Shown piece after piece: positions 53,710-62,602 of a stretch of 64,000 bases of DNA; within the stretch, counting starts at the first letter, position 1, and each line of letters opens with the position of its first letter. Below the pieces are notes generated by a model. It saw only the letters and a program-made list of their open reading frames with translations, had not been told where the DNA came from and ran no database searches. Source of the stretch: Pandoraea thiooxydans (GTDB lineage: Bacteria; Pseudomonadota; Gammaproteobacteria; Burkholderiales; Burkholderiaceae); the NCBI RefSeq assembly GCF_001931675.1, contig NZ_CP014839.1, forward strand, positions 3,782,001 through 3,846,000, in the 5' to 3' direction. The translations under genes were made by a program, and so were the position numbers.

Positions 53710-54615
53710 TTAGTACAGGATGGGAGGCGGCGCTACGTCACCCGGCATCACCGTGCCCAACGTGCTGTCGTACATTTTTTTCCATTGGCCGTTGGCAGCG
53801 ATCTTCCTCAGATACGAATCAAGGTAATCATGAAGTGCCTTGTCACCCTTCGGCAGCCCGATGGAATCGTTATCCGAGGCTTTCTCTCCCTTCGAATTCA
53901 GCAGCTCTGTCGGAACGAGCTTGAACTTCCCAGGATTTTGGCTCATCTGCCCCAACAGAATGCTCTGAGTCGTCGTCACGCCGTCCACACGCCTTTGCGC
54001 AAGCGCCTCCATGCATTGGGTCATCGTGCCAAACACCATCAGCTTTGCCTGGGGCGCATTCAGCGGCACGAAGGTTTCCGAGCCTGATCCCTTGGTCACG
54101 CAGATATTTTTGCCATTGAGATCCGACACGGCTTTGATGCTGGTGTTGTCTTTGTTCACCATGGTGCCGATCGGGCTCATGAGATAGGGCCCGGCGAAAT
54201 CCACGGCTTCCTCGCGCTTCGGATTGGGCGGATAGGTCGCGATCACGATGTCCACCTTGTGCTGCTGCAGGAATACCTCACGGTTACCGCTGTTGACCTC
54301 CACGAACTGGACATCACTGGCATTGCCCAGCAAATCCTTGGCGATTCCGTGGGCGAGCTGGATATCCATGCCTTCCAGCTCTCCGGTCACCGGATTTCTC
54401 AGGCCAAACAACGGGAAGTCGACCTTCACTCCCACGATCAACTTGCCGCGCTTCTGTATCTTGGCCATCGTCGTCCCGGGCGGATAGGTCACGACTGCGG
54501 ACGACGCGCTGCCGCCGGCATTCTCTGCACCAATGGCGCTAGCGCCGACACCCAGGACAACCGCCGCGGCAGCGGCGAGCGAGGCGAGGGTTTTCGATCG
54601 TTTCATAAATTTCAT
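53710..54615 (-). CDS. Polar amino acid ABC transporter substrate-binding protein
   Basis: 301 aa from the ATG with GGAG eight bases upstream. Signal peptide residues 1-29 (to AIGA). The fold motifs are TTMAKIQKRGKLIVGVKVDFPLFGLRNPVTGELEGMDIQLAHGIAKDLLG and VDFAGPYLMSPIGTMVNKDN, typical of glutamate/aspartate-type binding proteins. First-position metal or amino acid is unknown. Confidence 0.92.
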   Translation of the reverse strand: MKFMKRSKTLASLAAAAAVVLGVGASAIGAENAGGSASSAVVTYPPGTTMAKIQKRGKLIVGVKVDFPLFGLRNPVTGELEGMDIQLAHGIAKDLLGNASDVQFVEVNSGNREVFLQQHKVDIVIATYPPNPKREEAVDFAGPYLMSPIGTMVNKDNTSIKAVSDLNGKNICVTKGSGSETFVPLNAPQAKLMVFGTMTQCMEALAQRRVDGVTTTQSILLGQMSQNPGKFKLVPTELLNSKGEKASDNDSIGLPKGDKALHDYLDSYLRKIAANGQWKKMYDSTLGTVMPGDVAPPPILY

Positions 54616-54688
54616 GTCTAACACTCCGTTTTTATAGGCCCTTCGTTCAAAGAGCTGGGTACCGGCATGCCACCGATATAGAAAAATT

Positions 54689-55447
54689 TCAGCGCACTGA
54701 AGCAACGAAGCTGCGGGCACGTTCGCTCTGCGGCGCATTGAAGAAAGTCTCCGGATCCGCCGTTTCCACGATCGCTCCGTCCGCCATGAAAACCACCCGA
54801 TCGGCGCATGACCTGGCGAATGACATTTCGTGTGTGACGACGATCATGGTGGTTCCCTGCTCCGCCAGTTGCTGCATGGTTGTCAAAACTTCCCGGGTCG
54901 ACTCGGGATCCAGCGCCGAAGTCGGTTCGTCAAAGAGAATGACCTTGGGATCCATTGCCAGGGCGCGGGCGATTGCCGCGCGCTGGCGTTGCCCTCCGGA
55001 CAGTTGCGCCGGCATGAAATCCGCCTTCGAGCGGATTCCAACCATGTCCAGCAGCCGATACGCATTCGCCTGGGCCTCGGCTTTGTTCTGTCCGAGAATC
55101 TTGCGTGGCGCCAGGGTCACGTTATCCAGAATCGACTTGTGCGAGAACAGATTGAAGGACTGAAAGACCATGCCGACCCCGGCGCGAAACCTGTAAAGTT
55201 CCTTGCCCTCGACCGGCTGAGGTTTTCCATCGACGAATATCGATCCTTCGTCGATGATCTCCAATCTGTTGATGGTTCGGCACAAGGTGGATTTGCCCGC
55301 TCCCGAAGGACCGATAATCACGACCACCTCACCCCGACTGACGGATAGATTGATATCTTTCAGTACCTCAATCCCTCCAAAGCGTTTGCGTACGTTTCGG
55401 AACTCGACGATGGCTTCCTGGTTCGGGGTCTCTCTGTCGTATTTCAT
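54689..55447 (-). CDS. Amino acid ABC transporter ATP-binding protein (GlnQ family)
   Basis: 252 aa from the ATG giving MKYDRETPNQEAIVEFRNV. A much longer open frame runs upstream but only reads through the antisense-frame of the next gene. Walker A GPSGAGKST (about 42-50), signature LSGGQRQRAAIARALAMDPKVILFDEPTSALDPE with Walker B. Completes the amino-acid importer with the two permeases and the binding protein. Confidence 0.93.
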   Translation of the reverse strand: MKYDRETPNQEAIVEFRNVRKRFGGIEVLKDINLSVSRGEVVVIIGPSGAGKSTLCRTINRLEIIDEGSIFVDGKPQPVEGKELYRFRAGVGMVFQSFNLFSHKSILDNVTLAPRKILGQNKAEAQANAYRLLDMVGIRSKADFMPAQLSGGQRQRAAIARALAMDPKVILFDEPTSALDPESTREVLTTMQQLAEQGTTMIVVTHEMSFARSCADRVVFMADGAIVETADPETFFNAPQSERARSFVASVR

Positions 55448-55512
55448 AAATCGGTACCACGTGATGTGAATTGGAAGATGCGCATGCTGATCATGAGTGG
55501 ATGATTGATGCT

Positions 55513-56532
55513 CTAGCTGCCCGTTCGGTGGGAAAGTTCGCTGACGAACATATCCGTCCATTTCCTGGGAAAGTTGTTGATGAGTCCCGCCCTCGACATG
55601 AAATCCACATACTTCATGACGCCGTTGGGCGTTGTGGAAAACCGCGTATCCGGATCGGCCAGAATTTTTTCGACCAGCGACTTCGGCGTGTCGATCTTTG
55701 AAATGCGCAAGAACGTCTCGGCGGCGCCCACGCGGTTGGCTGCGATATAGGCGTTGGCCTGATTCTGTGCCGTCATGAACGCCCGAATGAGCTGCGGATT
55801 CCGGTCGACAAACTGCTTGAGCGAATAGACGACATCCAGAGTGATGTTGCCCAGGATTTCCGCGGAGCTGAACACCCGGTGAACCCGGGGATCCTCCAGC
55901 TCCTGATAAGAGAACGGGGGCGAGGTGAAATGGGCCGTGATATCGGTCTTGCCCGACAGCAACGCGGCCATCGCATCGGGGTGTGACAGCCCGACAGTCA
56001 GGGGATCGAGCTTCGCGTAGTTCTGGATCCCGAACACCTTGGCAACCGCCATCTCCAGCACAACGGCCGACAGAGAAGTCTTCACTCCCGGGAGCGCAAT
56101 CTTGTCCCTGGACGTGAAGTCCGCCAGTGATGTGATCTTCGGGTCGGTGGTATTCATCCACAGGGCCGAGGTGCTCAGCGCCCCCAGCCCGATGATTTCG
56201 GAACGGGGAATGCCGCGCGCTTTGGACCACAGGGTAATGAACCCGGGCGCGCCTGTACCGGCGATGTCCAGACTGCCGGCAAGCATCGCATCGTTGATGA
56301 CATTGCCGCCATCTATATCGATCCAACTGACCTTGATATCGCCCAGGCCGTCCGCCTTGGCCTGCTTCTCCAGCAGTTGCTGGTCCCGCATCACCATGAG
56401 CGGCAAATACAGAATTCCGTATCCGTGGGAAATCCGGACGGTCGAAGTCTCGCCAAAAGCATGCTGCGGCAACGACAGCACGCCTCCGAACGCGCCGCCC
56501 AGAGCCGCGGCCAGAAAAGATCTACGATCCAC
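55513..56532 (-). CDS. NitT/TauT-family ABC transporter substrate-binding protein
   Basis: 339 aa. A twin-arginine-like start, MDRRSFLAAALGGAFGGVL, precedes a signal peptide cleaved near AFG. The body has the SsuA/TauA fold (STVRISHGYGILYLPLMVMRDQQLLEKQAK, SWIDIDGGNVINDAMLAGSLDIAGTGAPGFITLWSKARG, ITSLADFTSRDKIALPGVKTSLSAVVLEMA). Ligand likely a sulfonate, taurine or related anion. Next gene on the strand is the permease 78 bp upstream. Confidence 0.9.
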   Translation of the reverse strand: MDRRSFLAAALGGAFGGVLSLPQHAFGETSTVRISHGYGILYLPLMVMRDQQLLEKQAKADGLGDIKVSWIDIDGGNVINDAMLAGSLDIAGTGAPGFITLWSKARGIPRSEIIGLGALSTSALWMNTTDPKITSLADFTSRDKIALPGVKTSLSAVVLEMAVAKVFGIQNYAKLDPLTVGLSHPDAMAALLSGKTDITAHFTSPPFSYQELEDPRVHRVFSSAEILGNITLDVVYSLKQFVDRNPQLIRAFMTAQNQANAYIAANRVGAAETFLRISKIDTPKSLVEKILADPDTRFSTTPNGVMKYVDFMSRAGLINNFPRKWTDMFVSELSHRTGS

Positions 56533-56610
56533 GTCTACTCCTGTCTCATTTTAGTTTTCAATGGGCACCCGCTCGTCGGGCAGGTTGCCTCGCAACTATC
56601 CGATACGATG

Positions 56611-57477
56611 TCAGATCTGCGTGCCCCAACGCCGGATCGTTCGTTTTTCAATACCGGCAAATACCACGTTCTCGACGAGAAGACCGATCACGATCACGAA
56701 GAACAGACCCGAGAAGACATTGGCCGTCTCCAACTGATTGCGATTCTTGAAAATATACCAACCCAATCCGCCCCGGCCCGACGATGTCCCAAACACCAGT
56801 TCGGCGGCAATCATGGTTCGCCACGCGAACGCCCAGCCGATTTTCAGGCCCGCCAAAATACTCGGGAAGGCTGCGGGAATCAGAATTCGGCGCACCAGCA
56901 CGAATCCTTTCAGGCCATAGTTGCGTCCAACCATGCGCATGACAGGCGATACGGCTCGAAAGCCGCTATGCATATTCAGGGCCACCGACCACAGCACGGA
57001 ATGCACTGTGACGAATATCAGGCTGCTCTCCCCCAGGCCAAACCAGAGCAGCGCCAGCGGCAGAAGTGCGATCGCGGGCAGGGGGTTGAACATTGAGGCG
57101 AGCGTTTCCAGAAAATCCGCGCCAAGCTTTGTGCTGAAGGCGATCGATGTCAACAACATCGCCAATACGATGCCAATGCAATAACCGGCAATCAGGGTCC
57201 GCAGCGAAATCGCGGCACTACTGAGCAAGGCGCCACTCGCAATGCCGAAAAAGAAGCTGGACAGCGTGTCGGAAAACGTCGGAAATAGCAGCGGATTGCT
57301 CAACCAGCGCGCATAGATTTCCCATGTCAGCACGCACCCCAGCAGCAGAGCCAGCTTGCGCAGCCAACTGATGCGATAGACGCTCTCGAAGGCCGATAAC
57401 GGCCGCTGGATCTCGGAAATTTCGCCACGAACGGTATCCCGCATGATCTCGGGGCGAGTCACGAATTGCGCGTTCAT
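56611..57477 (-). CDS. NitT/TauT-family ABC transporter permease (SsuC/TauC-like)
   Basis: 288 aa with six membrane segments. The EAA loop is at MRMVGRNYGLKGFVLVRRILIPAAFPSILAGLKIGWAFAWRTMIAAELVFGTSSGRGGLGWYI, a close match to SsuC/TauC. An N-terminal tail of about 35 residues precedes the first helix. It overlaps the ATPase gene by four bases. Confidence 0.92.
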   Translation of the reverse strand: MNAQFVTRPEIMRDTVRGEISEIQRPLSAFESVYRISWLRKLALLLGCVLTWEIYARWLSNPLLFPTFSDTLSSFFFGIASGALLSSAAISLRTLIAGYCIGIVLAMLLTSIAFSTKLGADFLETLASMFNPLPAIALLPLALLWFGLGESSLIFVTVHSVLWSVALNMHSGFRAVSPVMRMVGRNYGLKGFVLVRRILIPAAFPSILAGLKIGWAFAWRTMIAAELVFGTSSGRGGLGWYIFKNRNQLETANVFSGLFFVIVIGLLVENVVFAGIEKRTIRRWGTQI

Positions 57478-58292
57478 GTTGCAGCGTCTTCGAAGGTAAA
57501 CAACATTTCATTAATGCGGGCTTCGAGCCTTGCCCGGCTTTCCGCCTGCTCATCATCGCGGGGAACACTGTTGAGTTCGGCCTTGACCTGCCCTGGATGC
57601 GGCGACAGGAGCAAAATCCTCGTTCCGATCCTGATGGCTTCTTCGATGGAGTGCGTCACGAACATCACGGTGAAATGCGTGTCATCCCAGAGGCGCAGCA
57701 ACTCGTCCTGCATTTTTCGGCGCGCCTGCACGTCCAACGCGGCGAACGGCTCATCCATGAGCAGCACGTCCGGTTCCATCGCCATGCCGCGAGCAATGGA
57801 GACCCGCTGCTTCATCCCGCCCGAAAGCATGTGAGGGTAACTATCCTGGAAAGCGCTCAGCCCCACCTTGTCGAGGTAATGCGCCGCCCGCTCGACCACC
57901 TGCGGCCCTTTCAGCCGCCCGCTGGCTTCGAGCGCAAATTCGATGTTTTGACGCACTGTCTTCCAGGGCAGCAGTTGGTCAAACTCCTGGAACACCATCA
58001 TCCGATCCGGCCCGGGCTCCAGAATCTCTCGTCCCTTCAGACGAATGGTTCCCTGAGTTGGCCGGACGTATCCGCCTACCGCCTTGAGCAGCGTCGACTT
58101 CCCGCATCCTGAAGGCCCGAACAAAACATAGCGATCCGACGGGTAAACCTTGAAGCTCACCTGGTGAGCAGCCGTAACCAGATACTGATCGGTTTTGTAC
58201 TGCACCGTGACATCGTCGATTTCGAGTAACGGAGCAGCCAAGCCAAGCGCATCGGCCTGCACATGGCTTGCAAGAGCGGCCATATCGCTCAT
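57474..58292 (-). CDS. NitT/TauT-family ABC transporter ATP-binding protein (SsuB/TauB-like)
   Basis: 272 aa from the ATG preceded by GGAGGAGAC. Walker A GPSGCGKST (about 67-75), Q-loop DQLLPWKTVRQN, signature LSGGMKQRVSIARGMAMEPDVLLMDEPFAALD. The DRMMVFQEFDQLLPWKT segment is the SsuB/TauB pattern. It forms the importer with the permease and binding protein that follow. The two-component genes are divergent, 84 bp away. Confidence 0.93.
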   Translation of the reverse strand: MSDMAALASHVQADALGLAAPLLEIDDVTVQYKTDQYLVTAAHQVSFKVYPSDRYVLFGPSGCGKSTLLKAVGGYVRPTQGTIRLKGREILEPGPDRMMVFQEFDQLLPWKTVRQNIEFALEASGRLKGPQVVERAAHYLDKVGLSAFQDSYPHMLSGGMKQRVSIARGMAMEPDVLLMDEPFAALDVQARRKMQDELLRLWDDTHFTVMFVTHSIEEAIRIGTRILLLSPHPGQVKAELNSVPRDDEQAESRARLEARINEMLFTFEDAAT

Positions 58293-58310
58293 GTCTCCTC
58301 CTGAACATTT

Positions 58311-58328
58311 ATACTTGTTGGTCAGTAT
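58311..58328. promoter_or_regulatory. Candidate operator between the sulfonate-type ABC operon and the two-component genes
   Basis: ATACT, eight bases, AGTAT: a perfect inverted repeat in the middle of the divergent 84-bp gap. It may bind the response regulator or another factor; only sequence symmetry supports it. Confidence 0.4.
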
Positions 58329-58376
58329 GCTATCGGCCGAACCTTTGCTGAATCTGACGAATGGATAATTGAATTT

Positions 58377-59042
58377 ATGCGCATTCTTTTGGTGGAGGAC
58401 GTTGCTGACGTGGCCGAAGCAATTGTCGCCTGCGTGCAGCGCATGGGCCACGTGATCGACTGGGAGTCCAACGGCAGGCGCGCAGCCGACCTTGTCACCG
58501 CCGATTTCTACGACCTTCTCATCCTGGACATCATGCTGCCGGATCTCGATGGTCTGTCGCTGCTCAAACGCTTGGGCGAAAAAAAGGTGAAGACGCCGGT
58601 TCTCATGCTGACCGCATTGGCGGAAATCGAGGAGCGGGTGCGGGCGCTGGACATGGGCGCCAGCGACTACCTCGTGAAGCCCTTTGATTTTCGCGAACTG
58701 GAGGCCCGCATCCGGGCGCTATTGCGGCAGGCCATCGGCCACTCCACCAGTGCGCTGACCTGCGCCAACCTTACGATCGATCTCAAAACCCATGCGGCTG
58801 AACTGGACGGCAACCCACTGGACTTGACGCGCCGCGAGGTCATGCTGCTGGAAATCCTGATCACCCGGCCGGGGCGCATCTTCAGCAAGGATGCGCTCAT
58901 CGACCGTCTGTTCAGCATCGACGACAATCCCAACGCCAACACGGTGGAACAGCACGTTGCACGCCTGCGGAAAAAATTGAGCGGAGCCCATTTCTCCATC
59001 CGCACCTTGCGCGGATTGGGCTATCAGGTCGTCGTGCCATGA
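58377..59042 (+). CDS. Response regulator, OmpR family (TctD-like)
   Basis: 221 aa. Receiver domain with phospho-acceptor Asp51 (LLILDIMLPDLDG) and Lys at the end (YLVKPFDFRELEARI); winged-helix C-terminus (DLTRREVMLLEILITRPGRIFSKDALIDRLFSIDDNPNANTVEQHVARLRKKL). Overlaps the kinase gene by four bases. Divergent from the sulfonate-type ABC genes, which it probably controls. Confidence 0.93.
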   Translation: MRILLVEDVADVAEAIVACVQRMGHVIDWESNGRRAADLVTADFYDLLILDIMLPDLDGLSLLKRLGEKKVKTPVLMLTALAEIEERVRALDMGASDYLVKPFDFRELEARIRALLRQAIGHSTSALTCANLTIDLKTHAAELDGNPLDLTRREVMLLEILITRPGRIFSKDALIDRLFSIDDNPNANTVEQHVARLRKKLSGAHFSIRTLRGLGYQVVVP

Positions 59043-60409
59043 AAGTGGCCAAAAACTCACTGTACACGCGACTGGTGACTCGCACGGGTGCGATTCTTGC
59101 GGGCAGCGCGGCAGTGTCGCTGGTGGCCATTTGGCTGGCAACCAATTACGCCGCCAACCAAGCCTACGACAAAATCCTGACCAGCAAGGTCCTGCAAATC
59201 GCAGGAAGTACCTGGTACCGCAACGGCACTGTGAACGTCGATGTCCCGATCGCGGCCATTTCGAATCTTTCGCCGGACGACAGGACCTTCTATGCGGTGC
59301 TCGATACGAATGGCCGGACAATCGCCGGCGATATCAACTTTCGGCCGCATATTCCCTGGGCTGCGATCAGGAACGGCCCCGTGCTGTTCAACGGCACCTA
59401 CAAAGGCGTTCCGGTCAGAATCGCCATCGCCGGCCGGCGCATGCCTGTGACCAGCCCGCACCCCTGGGCGATCGCCATGCTGGCACAAACCACAAATGCC
59501 CGATTTGCGTTCGCCAGAGATCTGACCGCCGACACCTTTGTCGTCATCCTGGTCATGGGAATCCTGACCATCATTGCCGCCATGTTCACGCTCTTCCAGG
59601 CGCTTTCGCCACTCAAGCGCATCGAACAATTCCTGCGCCAACGAGACCCGCTGGAGCTTTCGCCGCTATCGCTGGAGGTGCCGATCGAAATTCGCACCCT
59701 GGTCGATACGCTCAACGGCTTCATGCGCCGCCTGGCCGCCCACCAGTCCGCGTCCAGGCGCGTAATGGCCGAAGCGGCTCACCAGCTGCGCACCCCCGTG
59801 ACGGCACTACTCTCGCAAATGGAGCTCTTGTCGAACCAGGAGGACGAAAGCAAAAAGCGGGTGCACCTGTCCCGGCTCCAAACCCTATCCCGCGAGCTGG
59901 GGGCGCTGATCAATCAGCTCATCCATCACGCGATGGTGCAGCAACGGGCGCAAACCACGCCGCTCGTGCCGACCGACCTTGCGGCATTGATCAGAGCCCA
60001 GATGAGCGAGGCCCTGTCGGACGGACCGTCGCGGGAAATCGATGTGTCCATTGGAACCCCGGACACCCCCTGCATCGTGGATGCCGACCCCACCGCGCTG
60101 CGGGAGGCCATCAAGAATATCTTGCATAACGCATTGCAATACGGAGCGCCATCCCTGTTGCGCGTGGAACTTGTAAATCGCTCGCGTTACTGGGAACTGA
60201 GATTCATCGACGACGGGCCAGGCATCCCGCCTGAAGCATGGCACCAGGTTCGCAAACCGTTTTCCACCCGCAGCGGCGGCCGCAGCGGCGCGAGCCTGGG
60301 TTTAGCCATCGCCCAGGAAGTGATGATCAGTCATAGAGGAAGATTGCATTTCGCTTTCCGGGAAGACGGCCTGTTCATGGTGATATTGATTTTTCGTGCT
60401 CGCCACTGA
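59039..60409 (+). CDS. Sensor histidine kinase (TctE-like)
   Basis: 456 aa. A membrane helix at about 15-35 and a second at 165-185 enclose a periplasmic sensor of roughly 125 residues of the 2CSK_N type (KILTSKVLQIAGSTWYRNG, SPDDRTFYAVLDTNGRTIAGDINF). His-box EAAHQLRTPVTAL carries His248; the ATPase part has AIKNILHNALQYG, IDDGPGIP and GLAIAQEV. This layout is shared with TctE/BctE, which sense carboxylates, so it may sense the imported anion. Confidence 0.92.
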   Translation: MKVAKNSLYTRLVTRTGAILAGSAAVSLVAIWLATNYAANQAYDKILTSKVLQIAGSTWYRNGTVNVDVPIAAISNLSPDDRTFYAVLDTNGRTIAGDINFRPHIPWAAIRNGPVLFNGTYKGVPVRIAIAGRRMPVTSPHPWAIAMLAQTTNARFAFARDLTADTFVVILVMGILTIIAAMFTLFQALSPLKRIEQFLRQRDPLELSPLSLEVPIEIRTLVDTLNGFMRRLAAHQSASRRVMAEAAHQLRTPVTALLSQMELLSNQEDESKKRVHLSRLQTLSRELGALINQLIHHAMVQQRAQTTPLVPTDLAALIRAQMSEALSDGPSREIDVSIGTPDTPCIVDADPTALREAIKNILHNALQYGAPSLLRVELVNRSRYWELRFIDDGPGIPPEAWHQVRKPFSTRSGGRSGASLGLAIAQEVMISHRGRLHFAFREDGLFMVILIFRARH

Positions 60410-60732
60410 CTGATACGGCGCGCTCAATCTGAGGTTGAACAGGGGTGCTCATCTCGCGTCCAGCGATGAGCAAGCAGTCGCGTTATGTCAGCAGCACGGT
60501 GTGTCGGCAATCGCGTCGACAGGTCCTTGAGATAAGCCAACGGCGCGCGGCTTCAACCAAGCGCCCACCGGCATGGCAGCCCTGATAAGCGAGCGTAGCC
60601 GCCCCAGCATGCCCGATAAGGTGAGCTTTTTCGGGAAACGTGCGAAACGCCTCTTCGGGCTACCACCAGCCTGCACGTCGTGAGGGCAGTTCGAGAATCG
60701 AGTAGGCGACGTCCGGCTTTAGCGTGCAGACA
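60410..60732. other. Non-coding right end of the putative island
   Basis: 323 bp between the kinase stop and the right 69-bp repeat. No recognisable gene, integrase remnant, tRNA or clean inverted repeats were seen. A short reading frame on the minus strand (60488-60676) has no recognisable domain and is not called. Confidence 0.5.
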
Positions 60733-60801
60733 GCGCGCGCGAGGCGGCCGCGCAGACGCTCTCGGAAGTCAAAGGCGCACTGGGGCTGCGCTACTTCGAG
60801 G
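60733..60801 (+). repeat. 69-bp direct repeat, right copy (detached trpS 3' end)
   Basis: Identical to 51841-51909. In frame it encodes the trpS C-terminus and continues GTTTGA, giving Phe-Glu-Val-stop. It has no start codon or upstream half. It is likely the original end of trpS left behind when the island inserted. Confidence 0.9.
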
Positions 60802-62038
60802 TTTGAGCGGCGCTCAGGGCAGCGCGCCACCGACGGTAGCGACGCGTGTGGCAGGCGGTGGCGAGTTGGCTCAGCATCAGCGCCCTGAGCGGCGAGACGG
60901 CAGGATCGGCGGCACGCCCCCGGCTCAGACGCCTGAGCTGAAACGTGACGACCGCCATGTTGGCCAGCGATCCGAGCACTTTGTTCTTCCAGGCGATCGG
61001 GCGCAGCATCGGCGCTTCGTCGCGCCCCGCCAGCCAGTCGCGCGGCAGGTTCGGAGCGATGGATAAGGCCGTCGCCATGCCGACCATCGCAATGCCGCTG
61101 CCCGTCACCCGCTCGGCCACTTCGCGGCGGCGGATGCCGCCGGTCACCATCAGGGGCATCTGCGCGATCGCCGCGATATCGCGCGCGAACTCCAGGAAGT
61201 AGGCTTCGCGCGCCAGCGTGCGCCCGTCGCGTGCCTGCCCCTGCATCGCCGGCGCCTCGTAGCTCCCGCCCGACAACTCGACCAGATCGACGCCCAGCGG
61301 ATTGAGCATCTCGACCACCTGCCTGGCGTCGTCGGCATCGAAGCCGCCGCGCTGGAAATCAGCTGAATTCAGCTTGACCGCCACGGCAAAGCCGGGCGAG
61401 ACCGCGCTGCGCACCGAGCGCACGATGCGCACCAATAAGCGGGCGCGATTTTCAATGCTGCCGCCCCATTGGTCCTGCCGCAGGTTGGTCAATGGCGACA
61501 GGAACTGGCTAAGCAGGTAACCGTGCGCGGCGTGGATCTCCACGCCCGTGAAGCCGCTTTGCTCGGCGAGCATCGCACTGCGGGTGAAACGCTGCTCGAG
61601 CTCGGCGAGATCGTGGTCCGTCATGGCTTTGGGCACCGCAAACCGTTTGGACAAACCGCCAAGATCCAGCGCCACCGCCGAGGGTGCGAGCGTGGTCTGT
61701 CCCAGCGCGGCCTGCATCTGACGTCCTGGGTGATTGATCTGCATCCAGACCTGCGCGCCATGCGCGCGGGCAATTTGCGCCCAACGACGAAAGCGCTCGA
61801 GATGAGCGTCGTCTTCGAGCACCACGCCGTTCGGGCCAGTCATCGCCCGGCTGTCGACCATCACATTGCCGGTGAGAATGAGGCCCACGCCACCCCGAGC
61901 CCATGCATCGTACAGGCGCAGCAGCGCGTCGGACGGCGCATGGTCGGCATCGGCCATGTTTTCCTCCATTGCCGCCTTGGCCAGGCGGTTCGGAATCACG
62001 GCGCCGTTGGGCAGCGCAAGGGGCGTGAACAGCTTCAT
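60791..62038 (-). CDS. FMN-linked alkene reductase (Old Yellow Enzyme / NADH:flavin oxidoreductase family)
   Basis: 415 aa from the ATG with GAGGAA upstream. TIM-barrel OYE motifs: MKLFTPLALPNGAVIPNRLAKAAMEENMA at the start, MQINHPGRQM, GVEIHAAHGYLLSQFLSPLTNLRQDQWGGSIENRARLL (substrate-binding and FMN residues) and MPLMVTGGIRRREVAERV. The last dozen residues lie at the junction with the trpS-derived repeat, so its stop codon (60791-60793) is inside that repeat. It reduces activated C=C bonds. Divergent from a MerR gene. Confidence 0.92.
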   Translation of the reverse strand: MKLFTPLALPNGAVIPNRLAKAAMEENMADADHAPSDALLRLYDAWARGGVGLILTGNVMVDSRAMTGPNGVVLEDDAHLERFRRWAQIARAHGAQVWMQINHPGRQMQAALGQTTLAPSAVALDLGGLSKRFAVPKAMTDHDLAELEQRFTRSAMLAEQSGFTGVEIHAAHGYLLSQFLSPLTNLRQDQWGGSIENRARLLVRIVRSVRSAVSPGFAVAVKLNSADFQRGGFDADDARQVVEMLNPLGVDLVELSGGSYEAPAMQGQARDGRTLAREAYFLEFARDIAAIAQMPLMVTGGIRRREVAERVTGSGIAMVGMATALSIAPNLPRDWLAGRDEAPMLRPIAWKNKVLGSLANMAVVTFQLRRLSRGRAADPAVSPLRALMLSQLATACHTRRYRRWRAALSAAQTSK

Positions 62039-62066
62039 CGGCGTTTCCTCGATTGACGACAGCGCA

Positions 62067-62097
62067 ACCTTAACCTTAAAGTTAACTTTAATGTCAA
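62067..62097 (-). promoter_or_regulatory. MerR-type promoter and operator of the OYE gene
   Basis: On the minus strand: TTGACA (62092-62097), a 19-bp spacer with the perfect palindrome TTAAAGTTAACTTTAA at 62076-62091, then TAAGGT (62067-62072). The over-long 19-bp spacer with a centred dyad is the form twisted into activity by MerR-family regulators, and the core resembles the SoxR box. Confidence 0.7.
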
Positions 62098-62113
62098 GCA
62101 CCGGGAAAATGCG

Positions 62114-62572
62114 ATGAAAATTGGCGAACTGGCAAAACTGAGCGGTATTGCCGCCTCACGAATCCGCTTCTACGAGGCGCAGGGCCTGCTGCCGCCCACG
62201 CAGCGCCAGTCCAACGGGTATCGCGAATACGCTCAGCAAACCCTGACCCGCCTGGAAATCATCAATTGCGCTCAGGGTGCGGGGTTTTCGCTGGAGGAAA
62301 TCCGCGCTGTCCTGCCGCCCGATCTGCAGGCGTGGCCTCACGCGGCGCTGCTCGAGACCATTCAGCGAAAAATCGGCGAGATCGAGTTGCTGCAGCGGCG
62401 CCTCGCACAAAGCAAGCGCCACCTGCGCACACTTGTCGACGAGATTGCGCACAAGATCGAAGGTGAGGATTGCAAGGTGGCCACGCGGCGCGTGCTCGAC
62501 AAATTGCGCCAGGGCGCTACGGCCTCGGCAGCGGCGAAGCCGCGCACGCGCGCCGCCGGCAAACGCGCGTGA
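62114..62572 (+). CDS. MerR-family transcriptional regulator
   Basis: 152 aa. N-terminal helix-turn-helix (MKIGELAKLSGIAASRIRFYEAQGLLPPTQRQSNGYREYAQQTLTRLEII), a helix linker, and a C-terminal basic tail rich in Ala/Arg/Lys. No CxxC iron-sulfur motif of SoxR is present; single cysteines occur at NCAQG and DCKVA. Divergent from the OYE gene across 75 bp that contain a MerR-type promoter, so it probably activates or represses OYE in response to an electrophile. Confidence 0.92.
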   Translation: MKIGELAKLSGIAASRIRFYEAQGLLPPTQRQSNGYREYAQQTLTRLEIINCAQGAGFSLEEIRAVLPPDLQAWPHAALLETIQRKIGEIELLQRRLAQSKRHLRTLVDEIAHKIEGEDCKVATRRVLDKLRQGATASAAAKPRTRAAGKRA

Positions 62573-62602
62573 TCCAGCCGCGGCACGCCACGCGCCGGCG
62601 CA

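Noticed and set aside
54689-56326. 545-codon minus-strand frame that looks like an ABC ATPase fused to a long N-terminal domain
   Set aside because: The first 290 codons are an alternative frame of the NitT-type binding-protein gene; the ATPase starts normally at 55447.
60488-60676. 62-codon minus-strand frame at the island's right end
   Set aside because: No recognisable domain, no ribosome site, Arg-rich composition typical of chance frames.
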